From positions 207,602,255 through 207,666,254 of the forward strand of contig CM037880.1 in NCBI GenBank assembly GCA_021292165.1: a DNA stretch of 64,000 nt. Direction: 5' to 3'. This document shows positions 22,130-32,948 of this stretch, piece after piece (position 1 is the stretch's first letter; every line of letters begins with the position of its first letter). A model generated the notes under the pieces. The model did no database searches. It saw only the letters and a program-made list of their open reading frames with translations, and was not told the DNA's origin. The position numbers were made by a program, and so were the translations under genes. Origin of the DNA: Shinisaurus crocodilurus (lineage: Eukaryota > Chordata > Lepidosauria > Squamata > Shinisauridae).

Positions 22130-24074
22130 TTTTATTTTATTTTTATTTATTTATTTATTATTTTATTTTAAAATTTTGAACAATACAAAGAAAATAACAC
22201 ACACATATAACTAATATAGTGCTCCCATCACCATGGGACCAAATAATACAATAACTCTATAATTGTTCATTATTCCAAAAATACAGCATATCTTGACAGG
22301 GAGCATATCTTGACAGCATATCCCTTTCCCCTTTTTTAACACATATTCCAAAAATAAACCCCAAATATCCTTAAAAATATTTTTCTTTAATTGACCCCTT
22401 TTGCATTTGATATTACAAGTCAACATATCATTCAATGCCATATCCCATACTTCTTTATACCAATCGGTAATAGTGAAAACTTGCTGAATTTTCCATTTCC
22501 TTGCTATCATTAATCTACCTACCGTTAACAATTTATAATTAATTCTTTAACGTTTTGAGGACCGGTCACCTTTTCCGTTATTGATAGGAAAGCTAGTTTA
22601 GGACAAACCTCTAGATCAGCTCCAACAATTTCTGATATTTCCTCAAAAATCATTTCCCAAAAATCCATTACATTTTTACAACTCCACCACATGTGAGCAT
22701 ATGTACCCAGCTCCTGACATCCTCGCCAACACATTGGAGAACATTAGTTATCTATTCTATTTAATCTCACCGGAGTCAAATACCATCTCCAAATTAGCTT
22801 ATAAAAATTCTCTTTGATTCTTATAGACATATTTTTCAATATTTGCCTATCCCAAATCTTGTTCCACTCATCCTTTGATATTTCCTCTTCAAACTCTGCA
22901 TCCCAAACTATTTTAAGATTTTCTACTTGCTCTTCTGATTTCTGCAACATTTTATATAACATCTTTGTAAGACCCCTAGCTGATGCATTTCCTTCTATAA
23001 GTTCTCTAGACATAACCAACTGCTCAAATGCAGTGAAATCTCTTTCATGCTCATGTCTCCTCTTCCATTTCTTACCCCATTGTACTAGTTGAATTAAATT
23101 TAACCACGAAATTCTTCCTGCCCCAACCCTATCAATTATTTGCTGTCTTGTCTCCATTTTTTCCAGCCAATCCATTAATCTTATTGTGGAGGAAGGGGGG
23201 GCTGGCTGGCCCGCCACACCCCCACCCTTTCCTACTCCAAAGGAACCAAGACCCCCTGAGATCTCAAGATACCAGATTGCCAGCCTCAGCTGTCTGCAAT
23301 CCTACTTGGATCTCTGTTCAGGGACTCGTCTTCAATTTCTGTAACCTGGATTTAGATACTGAACTCACAGAGTACTACAAAACCCATGTGGGGTAAAACC
23401 AGGACAAGGTTTATTCTGGTAGCATTTTACAACAAGATTAGGGAAATGAGAGAAGCACACAAAATAAAGAGAGAGACACTTTAGTACACAGTAAAGCTGC
23501 AAAACAATAAAACCTGATGCCTTAATATCTCTCAGGCATATACCTATGTTACCTTAGGGTGTTCTCTTCAAGGGTTAAATCCAGCACAGCCTTGTTGCCC
23601 GAGGAGGAACTACTCCATCTACCCGCAGGTCCGAGATGGGTAAAACTCCCACAAGGCTTGCCTTTACTAGAGCCCTCAATCCAGCTAATTTTACCAGGAG
23701 CTGCCTGGGGTCGGTTCCTGAGGGGGGCCCCTAAAGGCTTGGGCCCCTCTTTGGCGCGCTGCCATGGCTCCAACCGCTGGGCAGCCACGCTACCAAAGAC
23801 CAAGAGACAAAGACCAAAAACCACGCTTTGGGAAATATACCTTTTTTCCCCCCTCCCCTCCTCTGCTGCCTCTTAGCCAATCACCATGCACCTCACCTGG
23901 CCAGGCAGGGGGAAGGGAACTCATGACTCATGGCTTGAACTACATTTACATATGAACGCTTTCAGCCTGGCTCCTCCAGACCTCCAGGCGCCAGGCCCCA
24001 TCCTATGTTTTATGTACCTTTCGCTTCCTCCCAGCCCCCTCAACTGGCCCCACTTGGTTTACACATGAGGAGGC

Positions 24075-24108
<34 letters not shown>

Positions 24109-24481
24109 ATGCATGCAGGAACCCCCAAAGGCCCCTTTCTCCACACGCTAACTATGCACACCCCACCCCAGCTGGTTCACACATGAGGTGTGTGTGTGTA
24201 CCCCCAAAGGCTCTTTTCTTCTCACTTATCACCCTTTTCTCTCTAAAAATTCATTCTAAATGTCTAACATTCTCTGGAAAATCCTCCATAACCACCACTG
24301 GAGTAAGCGGGGATATACCTGGTAAAAATATTTCCTTATTTCTACCCCAAATTTCTAACATACGTTTTTTTTTTTTTAAAAAGGGGATTTTCTAATCTTT
24401 TTGTCATAATATGTCCTTGTTTTGTAAATAAAAATTTCTCCACCCTATTACCCAATTCAAATGCTTCTATTTCCCACCACA
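22130..24481 (-). mobile_element. L1 LINE (minus) inside the MITE, split by an LTR
   Basis: The minus strand has broken ORF2 C-terminal pieces: GRISWLNLIQLVQWGKKW, FYKLIWRWYLTPVRLNRI, CWRGCQELGTYAHMWWSC and ITDWYKEVWDMALND. Beyond the LTR it continues at 24230-24481 with upstream L1-like coding (VVVMEDFPENVRHLE on the minus strand). A short TAAAAATA duplication flanks it at 22122-22129 and 24482-24489. Poly-T/A-rich sequence at the left edge is the tail. Confidence 0.8.
23185..24224 (-). mobile_element. solo LTR of an LTR retrotransposon or endogenous retrovirus
   Basis: Starts TGTGGAGGAAGG and ends TTCTTCTCA, flanked by a perfect 5-bp duplication CTTAT (23180-23184 and 24225-24229), and splits the L1 frame. 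A polyadenylation signal reads on the minus strand (complement of GGTTTATTCTGG near 23410), so the LTR is probably minus-oriented. It includes (TG)n at 24074-24102. No gag, pol or env sequence is present, so internal DNA was lost by LTR recombination. The family is not identified. Confidence 0.85.
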
Positions 24482-24689
24482 TAAAAATAAATTTTGACTT
24501 GATAAACAAGCAACGTCTTGCAATACAAGTCGTAGGGATGTAACCACTCGCCTTGAGCGGGTGTAGTGGCTAGCGGGCCGAAATCAGCCCCTCTCACACC
24601 CGCCAGAGACTTGCTTTGATATAAGAGTGTTTTGGATTACAAGCACGGTTCCGGAATGAATTATGCTTGCAATCCAAGGTATTACTGTA

Positions 24690-24770
24690 GTGTGTTAGCT
24701 GCCCCAGGCTCTTTATGAAGAAGGGTAGGATATACAGTAAATCAAATAAATAAATAAATAAATAAAACAT
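24690..24770 (+). mobile_element. L2-like LINE 3' region, part 3 of 3
   Basis: Terminal part of the base repeat, ending in (AAAT)n. Confidence 0.65.
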
Positions 24771-26500
24771 GTCCAGTTATAATTAATTTCTCGTTGAGGA
24801 AAGCCAACTATAGATTGAAAGGTGCTGTGCTGAAAAGATTTTATCGCTACCACACATATGAACTAATTGCCAAGTCCAGCACAACCTAATGTTGAGATGG
24901 TTTTTCTCTTCCCCAAAATTAGCTCCTGGTGGGAATATACATAACTACTGGGAAACTTGCAGTGGCTTGAATAACTATATTAAAATACCCATACTCATAA
25001 GTATGATGACAGAGTCCTAGATGTTTAAAAACTGCTTTATAAATTAGATATGTTGATTTTCCCTCAGTCCCATAGTAATCATACGATGACTTGTTTTTAA
25101 ATAGCTCTCATTTCCCCATTTAAATTACAAAACAGCATCTGCTCCAGCTATGTGACTCAGATTTCTTTCATCAAAATGCACAGGAATCACCATATTTGAC
25201 TGGCAACCTGCTCAATCTATCACTCTTATGTCAAATGGTGGCTAGCAACTTGATACTTCTATAAAGGCACGTCACCCTTGCCTGCTTGAAGCGTAACAAC
25301 ATTCTCAGTTGGAAAGGATCCTCATAGCCCCAAAGGATTAATACTTCTGCCATGAAGCATGAATTTTCCTTATGTCGTGGCTGACATTTGTAATTCTCCA
25401 GAGCTTGCATTAATCCCGTACCAAACTTACTGTACTGACAGCATGCATACCTTAAAGATTGCCCCCTTTCTTGTGTACCGTGATCCTTACTGTTGTGGAC
25501 CATTGTAAATCATCCCCTCTAATAGTAAAGTGGGTGGCCCCAATCCAATCATTTTGGAAACAAAGCCGGTCCACCCAAAACAAAATGAAGGTTTCTGCAT
25601 GCTTGGGGGAACCCCAAATGTATGCAGGAATCTTTGTCTTTTAAAATAGGGGGGCGGGGAGAAATGGATGCCTCCGGAATGAGTACGCATATCACTGTGC
25701 TATTTGACCATTTATATTTCCTCCTCTGTGGCCTAATTGTTGAGGTGCCAGGGGTTTGGAGGTTTTTCACCTCAGGTGAGTAGGCCCAGCCAATAGGCAT
25801 ACATAATGAAAGGAAATGTGGTTACTTAATAAAATTGTCACATCATGGGTGGCTCACTGGCCAGGTCCCTTCCCAGTCTCCACATACCTTTAGGGGTTGA
25901 AACTGAAGGGCCAAAGTAACTTCCCACTGCTACTTTCCTTTCCTTTTTTTCCCACACTGCCAGTGACCAACCTGGGCATGAGGAGAAGCTCCAGCCCTCA
26001 ATGACTGACACCATTTCAATGGCTCAGGCCTAGAAAATGGAGGTGGACCTAGAGCTGTCACAGGCAGAGAGTGACAGAAATGGCCATCCACAAGCTAAGG
26101 CAACACACACACACACACACTCACAACAAGAATACACTACAACATTTTGTTGCAGGTCCTACTTGTATCACATACTTCTTACACAGAAATTGCTCCTAAG
26201 GAAACTGTGTAGAGTGTCCCATGCGATGGTTGCACACGTGGTACATATGCAGTGCTCACAACAATGAAGTCATTACCGATCACGTCATGGCACACTTCCA
26301 AGTGTGTGTATACTCACTGAAGAGATTAGTGTGCTATGCCCATCTATATGTGGTTCATGCCTCCTTCTACACAGAAGTGCTTTCTAGATTAAAAAATACA
26401 TTATATTTGAAGCAAGCTTGTGTTTGGCAGCTGAATTAGGCTGGGAAGTCCATTTAGACATTGAAGCGTATTGCAGTAGTTGAGATGCCCCCTCAAACAA
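24771..26500. other. no gene or repeat recognised
   Basis: Mostly A/T-rich, unique-looking DNA. The only simple repeat is (CA)n at about 26105-26122. Open frames on both strands are short and lack domains or splice context. Confidence 0.45.
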
Positions 26501-26754
26501 CAGGGATGGGGAACGTCTGGTCCATGGGCCAAATTTGGCCTGCCAGACCAGTCCACCTAGCCCAGCACACAAAGCTCCACCACTATAGGGTAGTGGGGAA
26601 AGGAACACCCTGTTATCTCCCATCAGTGATCAGAGATGACAGCGGGAATTCCATGTGCACTGCTCCACCTCCCAATCAGCCCCACACAGCATGGCCAATG
26701 ATCAGGAATCCTGGTAGTCCAAAACATCTGGAAGGCACCAGGTTGGGGAAGGCT
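26501..26754. mobile_element. hAT-like MITE, old
   Basis: CAGGGATGGGGAACGTCTGG on the left and CCAGGTTGGGGAAGGCTG on the right are inverted ends of a common reptile MITE, with AAAACATCTGG next to the right end. No clean duplication. Confidence 0.55.
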
Positions 26755-27489
26755 GCAATGTAACTGCATTGCAAATATATGATGCAACTGCAGCATCCTA
26801 TAGATGCTATAAAGTAAGCAGTTTCCTTCATGTCTCAGGGGTCATGCATAGAACCAGCATTGAGAACCCGAGGGTTATTCCAGTGCAATTGGAAGTGGAT
26901 TGTGGAATGTGTTTGAATTGGGCATTCTCCAGTCCTCGGCTCCAAGCATCCTTGTATCTGCTTTTGTCTGCAGTATCTTTGCGATTAATTCTACAAGAAT
27001 ATAACCTGATTTATCATTTAGTGGGGGGAAATAAGTTTGCATGCCACTTACTGTTTCTCTGACATAGTTTTTGCCAGAGGCTGTTAGGATGTCACAACAG
27101 AGACTGTTTTCTCTCACAAATGGAATGATTTTCTTTAAAAAGGCAGAGAAGCATAGATCCTTCCAGCCAGCCAGCCAGCCAGTCATTCAACAATGGAACT
27201 CAAAAACTATAGCCTGTTTTCATTTCATTCTTATAATGGTTACAAAAATCTATAGTGACAGAAACCAGGCTCAAACCAGAAGTATGTCTGACTATTGTTA
27301 AAGGGGTTGTTGTTGTTGTTGTTTCTTTCTTTGTTTTGTAGATACAGGAAACTTTAGCCAAAGGAAAAAACAAGTCCAAAAAACCAAGGAACCTCTTTAC
27401 AGAAGGAAGAGGGCCTTTTTGGCCAAATAAACTGTATGTTACATTTTTATCCAGTCCTTCCCCCAAGTTGATCATGGCAGCATGCACAT
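26755..27489. other. no gene recognised
   Basis: Unique-looking DNA. (CCAG)n at 27160-27182 and (GTT)n at 27307-27322 are the only repeats noted. Confidence 0.4.
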
Positions 27490-27610
27490 AGGTCTCCCGT
27501 CCCCCACCATTTTATCCTCACACGAACCCTGTGGGGTAGGTTAGGCTGAAAGTCATAGTGTTCAGCCCAAAGCCACCCACAGCTGAGGTCTCCTCATTCC
27601 TTGTCTGACT
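27490..27610 (-). mobile_element. Sauria-type SINE fragment
   Basis: CCATTTTATCCTCACACGAA and GTGGGGTAGGTTAGGCTGAA are the inverted body of the SINE at 521. The tRNA head is missing or diverged. Confidence 0.65.
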
Positions 27611-27653
27611 GACATTTTGAGGTATTATACTATGCTGCCTGCCTGCATTTGAT

Positions 27654-27848
27654 GCAGTGGAGACTGGTGGCTCCAATGACAGCAGGGCTGTGTATCCACT
27701 ACGGATTTCACTCTGAACTTGTAAGGCGCTGTCTATGCTTCTGAACCTATTTTGGGGGTGGGATTCAGCACCATGGATAGCTCCTTAAAAGTTTGGAATG
27801 CAATCCAGAGTGGATACACAGCCTCACTGACATTGAAGCCACCAGTCT
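27654..27848. mobile_element. palindromic MITE, intact relative of 8425-9150
   Basis: AGACTGGTGGCTCCAATGAC pairs with CTGACATTGAAGCCACCAGTCT, and GTGTATCCACT with GAGTGGATACAC. The core CACCATGGATAGCTCCTTAAA is shared with the split copy at 8425. Confidence 0.75.
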
Positions 27849-28424
27849 TATATGATGTATAGCTTCTTCTTTTTTCTTGCTATTTTTACGCAATGTACAT
27901 AGGCCACAGTAACAGTATTCTCTGGGAGGCCCACAGGCATATATTAAAATACAATAATAAAATATGACAACAAGAAACAGCAAATTGTATCATAAAATCC
28001 CTTGTTGGCAGCAGAATTATTTTTTGTTGTTGACATGGGCAGGGTAGTATCCAATGGGGCTCCCGCTGATTCTGTGGTGCAAGCAGGACCCACAACTTGC
28101 ACAACCAGGATTTAGTGCTTCATATACAGCAAGCTCCAAAATGAGCGGAAATGCTTGCTTCCAGATCAGGATAGGTTAGCAGAGCTTCATTATGCGAGAC
28201 AGAGCTCCACTGAACTGCCCCATTCCAGAAATGAGCATTTCTGCTCATTTCCAGTTCCTATCAAAGAATTAAATCACCATTGTGTAACGCTGGCACTTGG
28301 GCAGCATTGGACAGCATTGGATACTGCCCAAAATTATACAGCATCAGTAAAAAAATAATAATGACAGTTGATTCAAACACAGTTTCAACAGTTAATACAC
28401 AGTTGATTCAAATTCACAGCCTTA

Positions 28425-28521
28425 GGGTGCAATCCTACACATGTTTAGGCAGCCATGCTGGCTGGAGAATGCTGGGAGTTGTAGGACTTCTTTCTGTCTA
28501 AACATGCGTAGGATTGTGCCC
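28425..28521. mobile_element. PIF/Harbinger-like MITE
   Basis: Inverted ends GGGTGCAATCCTACACATGTTTA and AAACATGCGTAGGATTGTGCCC, flanked by TTA on both sides. The interior contains TGCTGGCTGGAGAATGCTGG. TTA duplications and short palindromic structure fit PIF/Harbinger derivatives. A sister copy is at 39704-39832. Confidence 0.7.
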
Positions 28522-28554
28522 TTAAGGTCATAATTTTTTAAAGGCCTGGGAGAA

Positions 28555-29160
28555 TAAAAAAAAGGTTTCCACCTGGCACCGAAATGACCATAAAGAAGGC
28601 TCCAGGTGACTTCACTAAGGACAGCATTCTATAACCTGGCTGCCACCACCAAAAAGGCCCTCTCTCTTGTAGCCACCTGCCTCACTTCATTTGATGGGGG
28701 CACCCAGAGCAGGGTGTCTGAAGAGGATCTCAAAGTACAGGTAGGTATATGTGGATAGAGGTTAATGTTCCAGTAACCATGTCCCAAGTAATTAAGTCTG
28801 CAATTCTATTCACACTTACCTGGGACTCAGTCCCATTGAACTCAATGGGTCTTACTTCTGAGTAGATGTGCCTAGGATTACACTTTAAAAGACCTTAAAG
28901 ATCAAAATCAACCTTTGCATTGGGCCCAGAAATGGACTGGGAACTTGTGCAGCTAATGTGCCACTGGTGTAATATGATCAAACTGTTCAATAGTTTTGCA
29001 GCCCTATTTTGGGCTAGCTGAAGTTTCCAGACCATTTTCAATATGTACAACACATTGCGGTAATCCAAATGGGAAATTACCGATGCATGAGGAACTGCAG
29101 CCAGGCTATCTCCATCCAAGGAGAGTCACAGTGATACTTCAAGAAAGCCTGCAAGAATTC
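28555..29160 (-). mobile_element. L2 LINE ORF C-terminal fragment
   Basis: The minus strand reads HLDYRNVLYILKMVWKLQLA then QNRAAKLLN, the L2 motif (LDYCNALY ... KLQLVQNAAARLL) with mutations. Sequence toward 28600 matches the downstream part of the same ORF (the segment around ACCAAAAAGGCCCTCTC). The bases at 28795-28882 look like a Harbinger-type MITE insertion (CCCATTGAACTCAATGGG). Confidence 0.7.
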
Positions 29161-29731
29161 GGAAGCGGTGTTAGGGGGCAGCTCACTAGGGCTGGAGCCC
29201 CAAATCTTTCATTGGAGCCCCCACCAACCTGCTGTCCATCGGCACTTGCTGATATAAAGGTACAGGGACACTGATGATCGCTGCTCCATCTGATCCTCCA
29301 GATTAGCTGGCTTTTGGGGCACACCTTTTGCTGCCCCCCACTTGAACCTTTCTGCCTGAGCTTTCCCCCCCTGAAATCAAATGCCCTCCTCTCGCCTGTG
29401 CATACATCCCTTTTTACAAATAGGGGTGTCCTTGGGAGACAGGGTCCTTTAAAGACACACAGAGAGAGACTTTAGAGAATACATAAATTAGCATATGCAA
29501 ATGTGTACCTTTTTTTTTTTGTCCTATGGGCCTAAGTCCCAGATCTTTTCAGTACCTAGCACCACCCCTGCAAGGTGGCTAGACCAACAGGTAGGGTGGG
29601 GCAGTTCTCTCACTGCTTGCTTGCTTGCTTGCTTTCTCCAGATGCTGCCTTGGTGTTCTGGCTGCTGAAATAGCTGGCTGGGCCACGCCTCTGGAGAGCA
29701 CAGCTGCAGCCTGCCAGGGGGAAGGTGGCTA
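29161..29731. other. no gene recognised
   Basis: Contains T11 at 29510 and (GCTT)n at 29612-29632. This may include the 5' portion of the Helitron whose 3' end is at 33247, but no TC-start matching the 6498 element is visible. Confidence 0.35.
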
Positions 29732-29775
29732 GTCCCGGGGGGGGGGGGGGAAGGAAACAGGGACTTCATTGTGTA
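29732..29775 (+). mobile_element. Helitron 2, minisatellite piece left of the hAT
   Basis: TAGTCCCGGGGG ... CAGGGACTTCATTGTGTA is one unit of the same minisatellite as in the 6498 Helitron. It is cut at ATTGTGTA by the hAT element and resumes at 32949. Confidence 0.8.
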
Positions 29776-30390
29776 CAGGGCCAGATTAAGATAGGGGCTG
29801 TTGGAGCGGAAACCCCAGGCCCCTAACAGAAAATAGGCCCACAATTATAGGGACATGCGGCGATTTCCCCCCCCTTCTGAGTTAGCTCTGATCGTTATCA
29901 TTCAGCATAATTAATGATTTTTTCAAGATTAGAAAGGTGTTCTAAGCACATCTGCATTACAGGCTTGAGGCAAGACCTAGCAAGAACTGTTGTTCTCAAA
30001 TTAGCATTTCAGTAGCTTTTTGCATTTCAGTGTTACTACATTTCTTTGTGAGAACTTCTAGCACATGGGGGGCTTGCTAGGGTCTGTAATATTCAGATTT
30101 AGAAGGGACCTATCTCTCCAGCCTCGAGCAAAAGATCTTTCTGATTCGCAGCTCAATTGTTCAAATGCTAGTTTAACAAAAAAACAAAAACGAAACAAAG
30201 CAACAAGAACAACACAATTATTCTTGATCAAGCAAAGCTTCCTGGCTTTTTGTTGTGGCTGCTTTTTTTTTTTTTTAATAAATAATTTGGGGGAAATTGG
30301 GAAGACCCTTACTGATGAGCTGCAGGAGTTTTTGAGTTTTTACTCCGTCAAGCGACCCCTCTCTGCCCACCCGCCTCCAAAATCTCCACC

Positions 30391-30469
30391 ATGACTTCTG
30401 CTTGCTATGGGACAAACCTCTGGGATGGTCTTTACCTGCCGCTGGTCCTGATGGCCCTCCTCTGCACAG
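30391..30469 (+). CDS. host-like first coding exon (signal peptide) inside the hAT
   Basis: An ATG in strong context (CTCCACCATGA) opens 26 codons. The product starts MTSACYGTNLWDG and continues into a hydrophobic stretch, LYLPLVLMALLCT, which looks like a signal peptide. The exon ends CACAG at a consensus donor (GTAAGG) after the first base of a codon (phase 1), the usual arrangement for secreted or immunoglobulin-type proteins. No downstream exon is seen in the window, and I cannot name the gene. It replaces the expected N-terminal zinc-finger exon of the transposase. It may be a captured exon, a transposon-encoded variant exon, or a chance look-alike. Confidence 0.45.
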
Positions 30470-30739
30470 GTAAGGTTCAAAAGTTTGACTCTTTTGATCT
30501 GCAAGTTCTCCTTCTCCTTCTCCTTTTTTTCTGTAAAAGGGCTTTCCCTCTTTTGTGAGCCAAACTGAACGTAAGAGAGGGCTGTGTGTTTGTGGGGGTG
30601 TGTGTCTGCCTTTTGGGGGTGTTGATCCTCCTGCCGCCTGCAAAATGTCACCTGCTTGGCTAATACTGTGTGTGTGTGTGTGTGTGTGTGCATGTGCGCT
30701 TTCATGGGGAATTGTGTGGCATTTTAAGTTTTATTTTGA

Positions 30740-30893
30740 AAAACCCCAGAGAACAGAGTTCACCAAATATCCCTCTTGGATATTTTGGACTACAGTTCTC
30801 ATTTGTCTCAGGCAGCATGGCCAGTGGCTGGGGAAGATGGGAGCTGGGGCCCCAAACATTTGGAAGGGCCCCGGTTGGGGAAGACTGCCCTAG
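30740..30893. mobile_element. old hAT-type MITE fragment inside the hAT
   Basis: GGACTACAGTTCTCATTTGT ... GGGGCCCCAAACATTTGGAA ... GGTTGGGGAAGACTGCC resembles the CAACTCCCAGCAT-type palindromic MITEs at 16144 and 42690, strongly diverged. Confidence 0.55.
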
Positions 30894-30903
30894 AGGTTAA
30901 AAA

Positions 30904-31754
30904 ACGTGGAGGTACTTATCATCAACGATATGTGATGAGTTTATTGAACTGATTGGTCAGCAAGTGCTGCAGCAAATCATAAACGAGATAAAAGAAGCCA
31001 AATATTATTCAATTTCTGTTGACTCCACCCCTGACATAGCACATTGTGATCAACTAACAATTATATTTTGCTATGTACTACCTAGTGGTCCAGTGGAGCG
31101 TTTTACGAAATTCATTCCAATGCACGGACACACTGGTATGGAGCTAGCAAACATTATTTTGCAGTTCATGGATGAAAATGGAATTTCCATCAAAGACTGC
31201 AGGGGTCAGTCTTATGATAACGGATCTAATATGAGTGGCAAATATAATGGTATGCAGGCCTTAATTTGGGGGAAAAACCCACTTGCTGAATACATTCCTT
31301 GTTGTGCACATTCACTTAATCTTGTTGGACAAAATGCCGTAAATAGCTGTCCAGTTGCAGTTTCGTTCTTTAATTTTGTGCAGCAGTTGTATTGTTTTTT
31401 TTCTGCTTCAACTCATCGATGGAATCTGTTAACAGATAGTTTCAAACTATGTGGTATACCGACATTAAAAAGGTTATCTGATACACGTTGGTCTGCTCAC
31501 CATGATGCTGTGAATGCCTTACAAAAAGGCTATAGTACTATCAGAGATGTCCTTTCAAATATTATGAATGATGAATCCACAAAGGGAGAGGTCTGTTTAC
31601 AAGCAAAGGGCCTAAATAATGTCATGGATCAATTGGAAACTGGAATAATGATTGTTGAAGTATGGTCTGTCATTTTACCAAGGTTTCACAGAACCAGTCA
31701 GTGTCTCCAAGATGCAAAATTAGATCTGCATACAGCAACAGACATGCTGAACTG
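30904..31754 (+). pseudogene. hAT transposase, DUF4371-type central part (broken)
   Basis: The reading frame is open from about 30904 (TICDEFIELIGQQVLQQI) through SVDSTPDIAHCDQLTIIF, DNGSNMSGKYNG, CCAHSLNLVGQNA and LSDTRWSAHHDAV. These are hallmarks of ZMYM/DUF4371-family hAT transposases: the catalytic-core Asp region, the CxxH motif and the TRW motif. It stops at 31753 (DMLN then TGA). No N-terminal zinc-finger exon is found upstream; sequence there is the foreign segment. The downstream part continues in another frame at 31754. Compared with relatives, about 25-35 residues between the two parts appear deleted along with the frameshift. It would act on its own terminal repeats in the nucleus if intact, but this copy cannot make a full protein. 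Confidence 0.85.
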
Positions 31755-32452
31755 AATTTGAACAGCAGGGTAAAAATATTTCCGGCTGCGAGGAGTACCA
31801 GCTACAACGTAGAAGGAAAGTGAAAAGAAATAGGAGGTGGGACTATGGTGATGCAGAAGATGCTAATGCTGATATGACACCCTCTGAGAGGTTTAAAGTG
31901 CATACCTTTTATCCTATAATTGACCAATTGACAGAATCACTGAGGCACAGGCAAGCAGCATACAATATAATTCAAGAAAGATTTGGATTTCTATCAGAAA
32001 TATGCACTCTAGCAGCTGATAGTCTACGTTCCAGAGCCACTACACTAGTGTCAAAATATCCTGAAGATCTTGAACCCCTGTTTGCAGGCGAAATTGTACA
32101 GTTTTCATCTATTTTCAAAATGTACCAATCCTCCACTGCAAATCAAGACATTCGTGGGAGTCAAGAAACACAAATGTACAAGTTTATGATTGCACAATCT
32201 CTAGTCGGTGCATTTCCAAATACATTTGTGACCCTCCGCATGTATTTGTGTTTAATGGTCAGCAACTGTAGTGGTGAGCGTTCATTTTCAGCATTAAAAT
32301 GTGTGAAAAATGAACTAAGGTCTTCCATGGGTCAGGAGCGTTTAAATGCGCTCTCTCTGTTGTGCATTGAAAATGGTTTGCTGAACGAGCTTAATCTTGA
32401 TTCTACAATTGAGGAATTTGCAAGTAAAAAAGCAAGAAAAGTTAATTTGTAA
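31754..32452 (+). pseudogene. hAT transposase, C-terminal dimerisation part (frame-shifted)
   Basis: Continues as FEQQGKNISGCEEYQLQRRR, MTPSERFKVHTFYPIIDQL, a leucine-rich stretch, then the hAT dimerisation block NCSGERSFSALKCVKNELRS and LNALSLLCIENGLL, ending KKARKVNL before TAA. Apart from the junction with the first part, the 210-codon frame has no stop, which suggests a fairly recent loss of function. It shares the conserved SERxFSxLK signature of hAT C-termini. Confidence 0.85.
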
Positions 32453-32609
32453 TTTTATTTTAATCTACCAGCTTGATTCATTTAGTTTAAATGCAGGTTA
32501 GAGTTCAGTGAATAACCTGTTTGTGTGTTTAAAACTAGTGGTTGCTATTTATTTCAAGAGTTACTCTCTGCACCATAATCATAACGCAGGCTGTATTGAT
32601 TATGATGCT

Positions 32610-32648
<39 letters not shown>

Positions 32649-32948
32649 TAAGGAACAAATTTTTATGAGCCAAACATCATACACTTATATTTAAATTGTT
32701 TATATGCTTATGTTTATTTAAAAATGGTTGTTGTGAATGTTCTATTTATAACGGTTTTATTGAGTTAACAAGCTTATTGTTTACAAAAAAAGAAATATTT
32801 TCAATATGTTTCTGTTTTGGCACTTTAATGGTAATTAAAATATTTAATTTGTTTTAATATAAAATTGCGTCTTCATTTTATTTATTTCCATAAAAAGGCC
32901 CACCCAAATCCTCAGCACCAGGCCCATAATGCTCTTAATCCGGCCCTG

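Larger units (their letters stand above)
22060..24687. mobile_element. Tc1/mariner-like MITE, copy B, interrupted
   Basis: CAGTAATACCTTGGATTGCA at the left and TTGCAATCCAAGGTATTACTG at the right, flanked by TA (22058-22059 and 24688-24689). The MITE proper is 22060-22129 plus about 24482-24687. The rest is an L1 (22130-24481) which in turn holds a solo LTR. The right part keeps the same GC-rich middle as copy A (TAACCACTCGCCTTGAGCGG). Confidence 0.9.
29776..32948 (+). mobile_element. hAT DNA transposon with degenerate transposase
   Basis: Terminal repeats CAGGGCCAGATTAAG and CTTAATCCGGCCCTG (one mismatch), flanked by a perfect 8-bp duplication ATTGTGTA (29768-29775 and 32949-32956). The length is 3173 bp. 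It carries a frame-shifted hAT transposase at 30904-32452 in the plus direction and a non-transposase segment of about 830 bp at about 30060-30890. That segment includes a host-like signal-peptide exon and a MITE remnant. (TAA)n lies at 32611-32643. The element sits inside the minisatellite of a Helitron, so it is younger than that array. Confidence 0.92.

Noticed and set aside
30964..32452. A functional or domesticated ZMYM/hAT-derived host gene
   Set aside because: Intact terminal repeats and a target duplication show it is a transposon. The transposase has a frame break and lacks its N-terminal zinc-finger exon.
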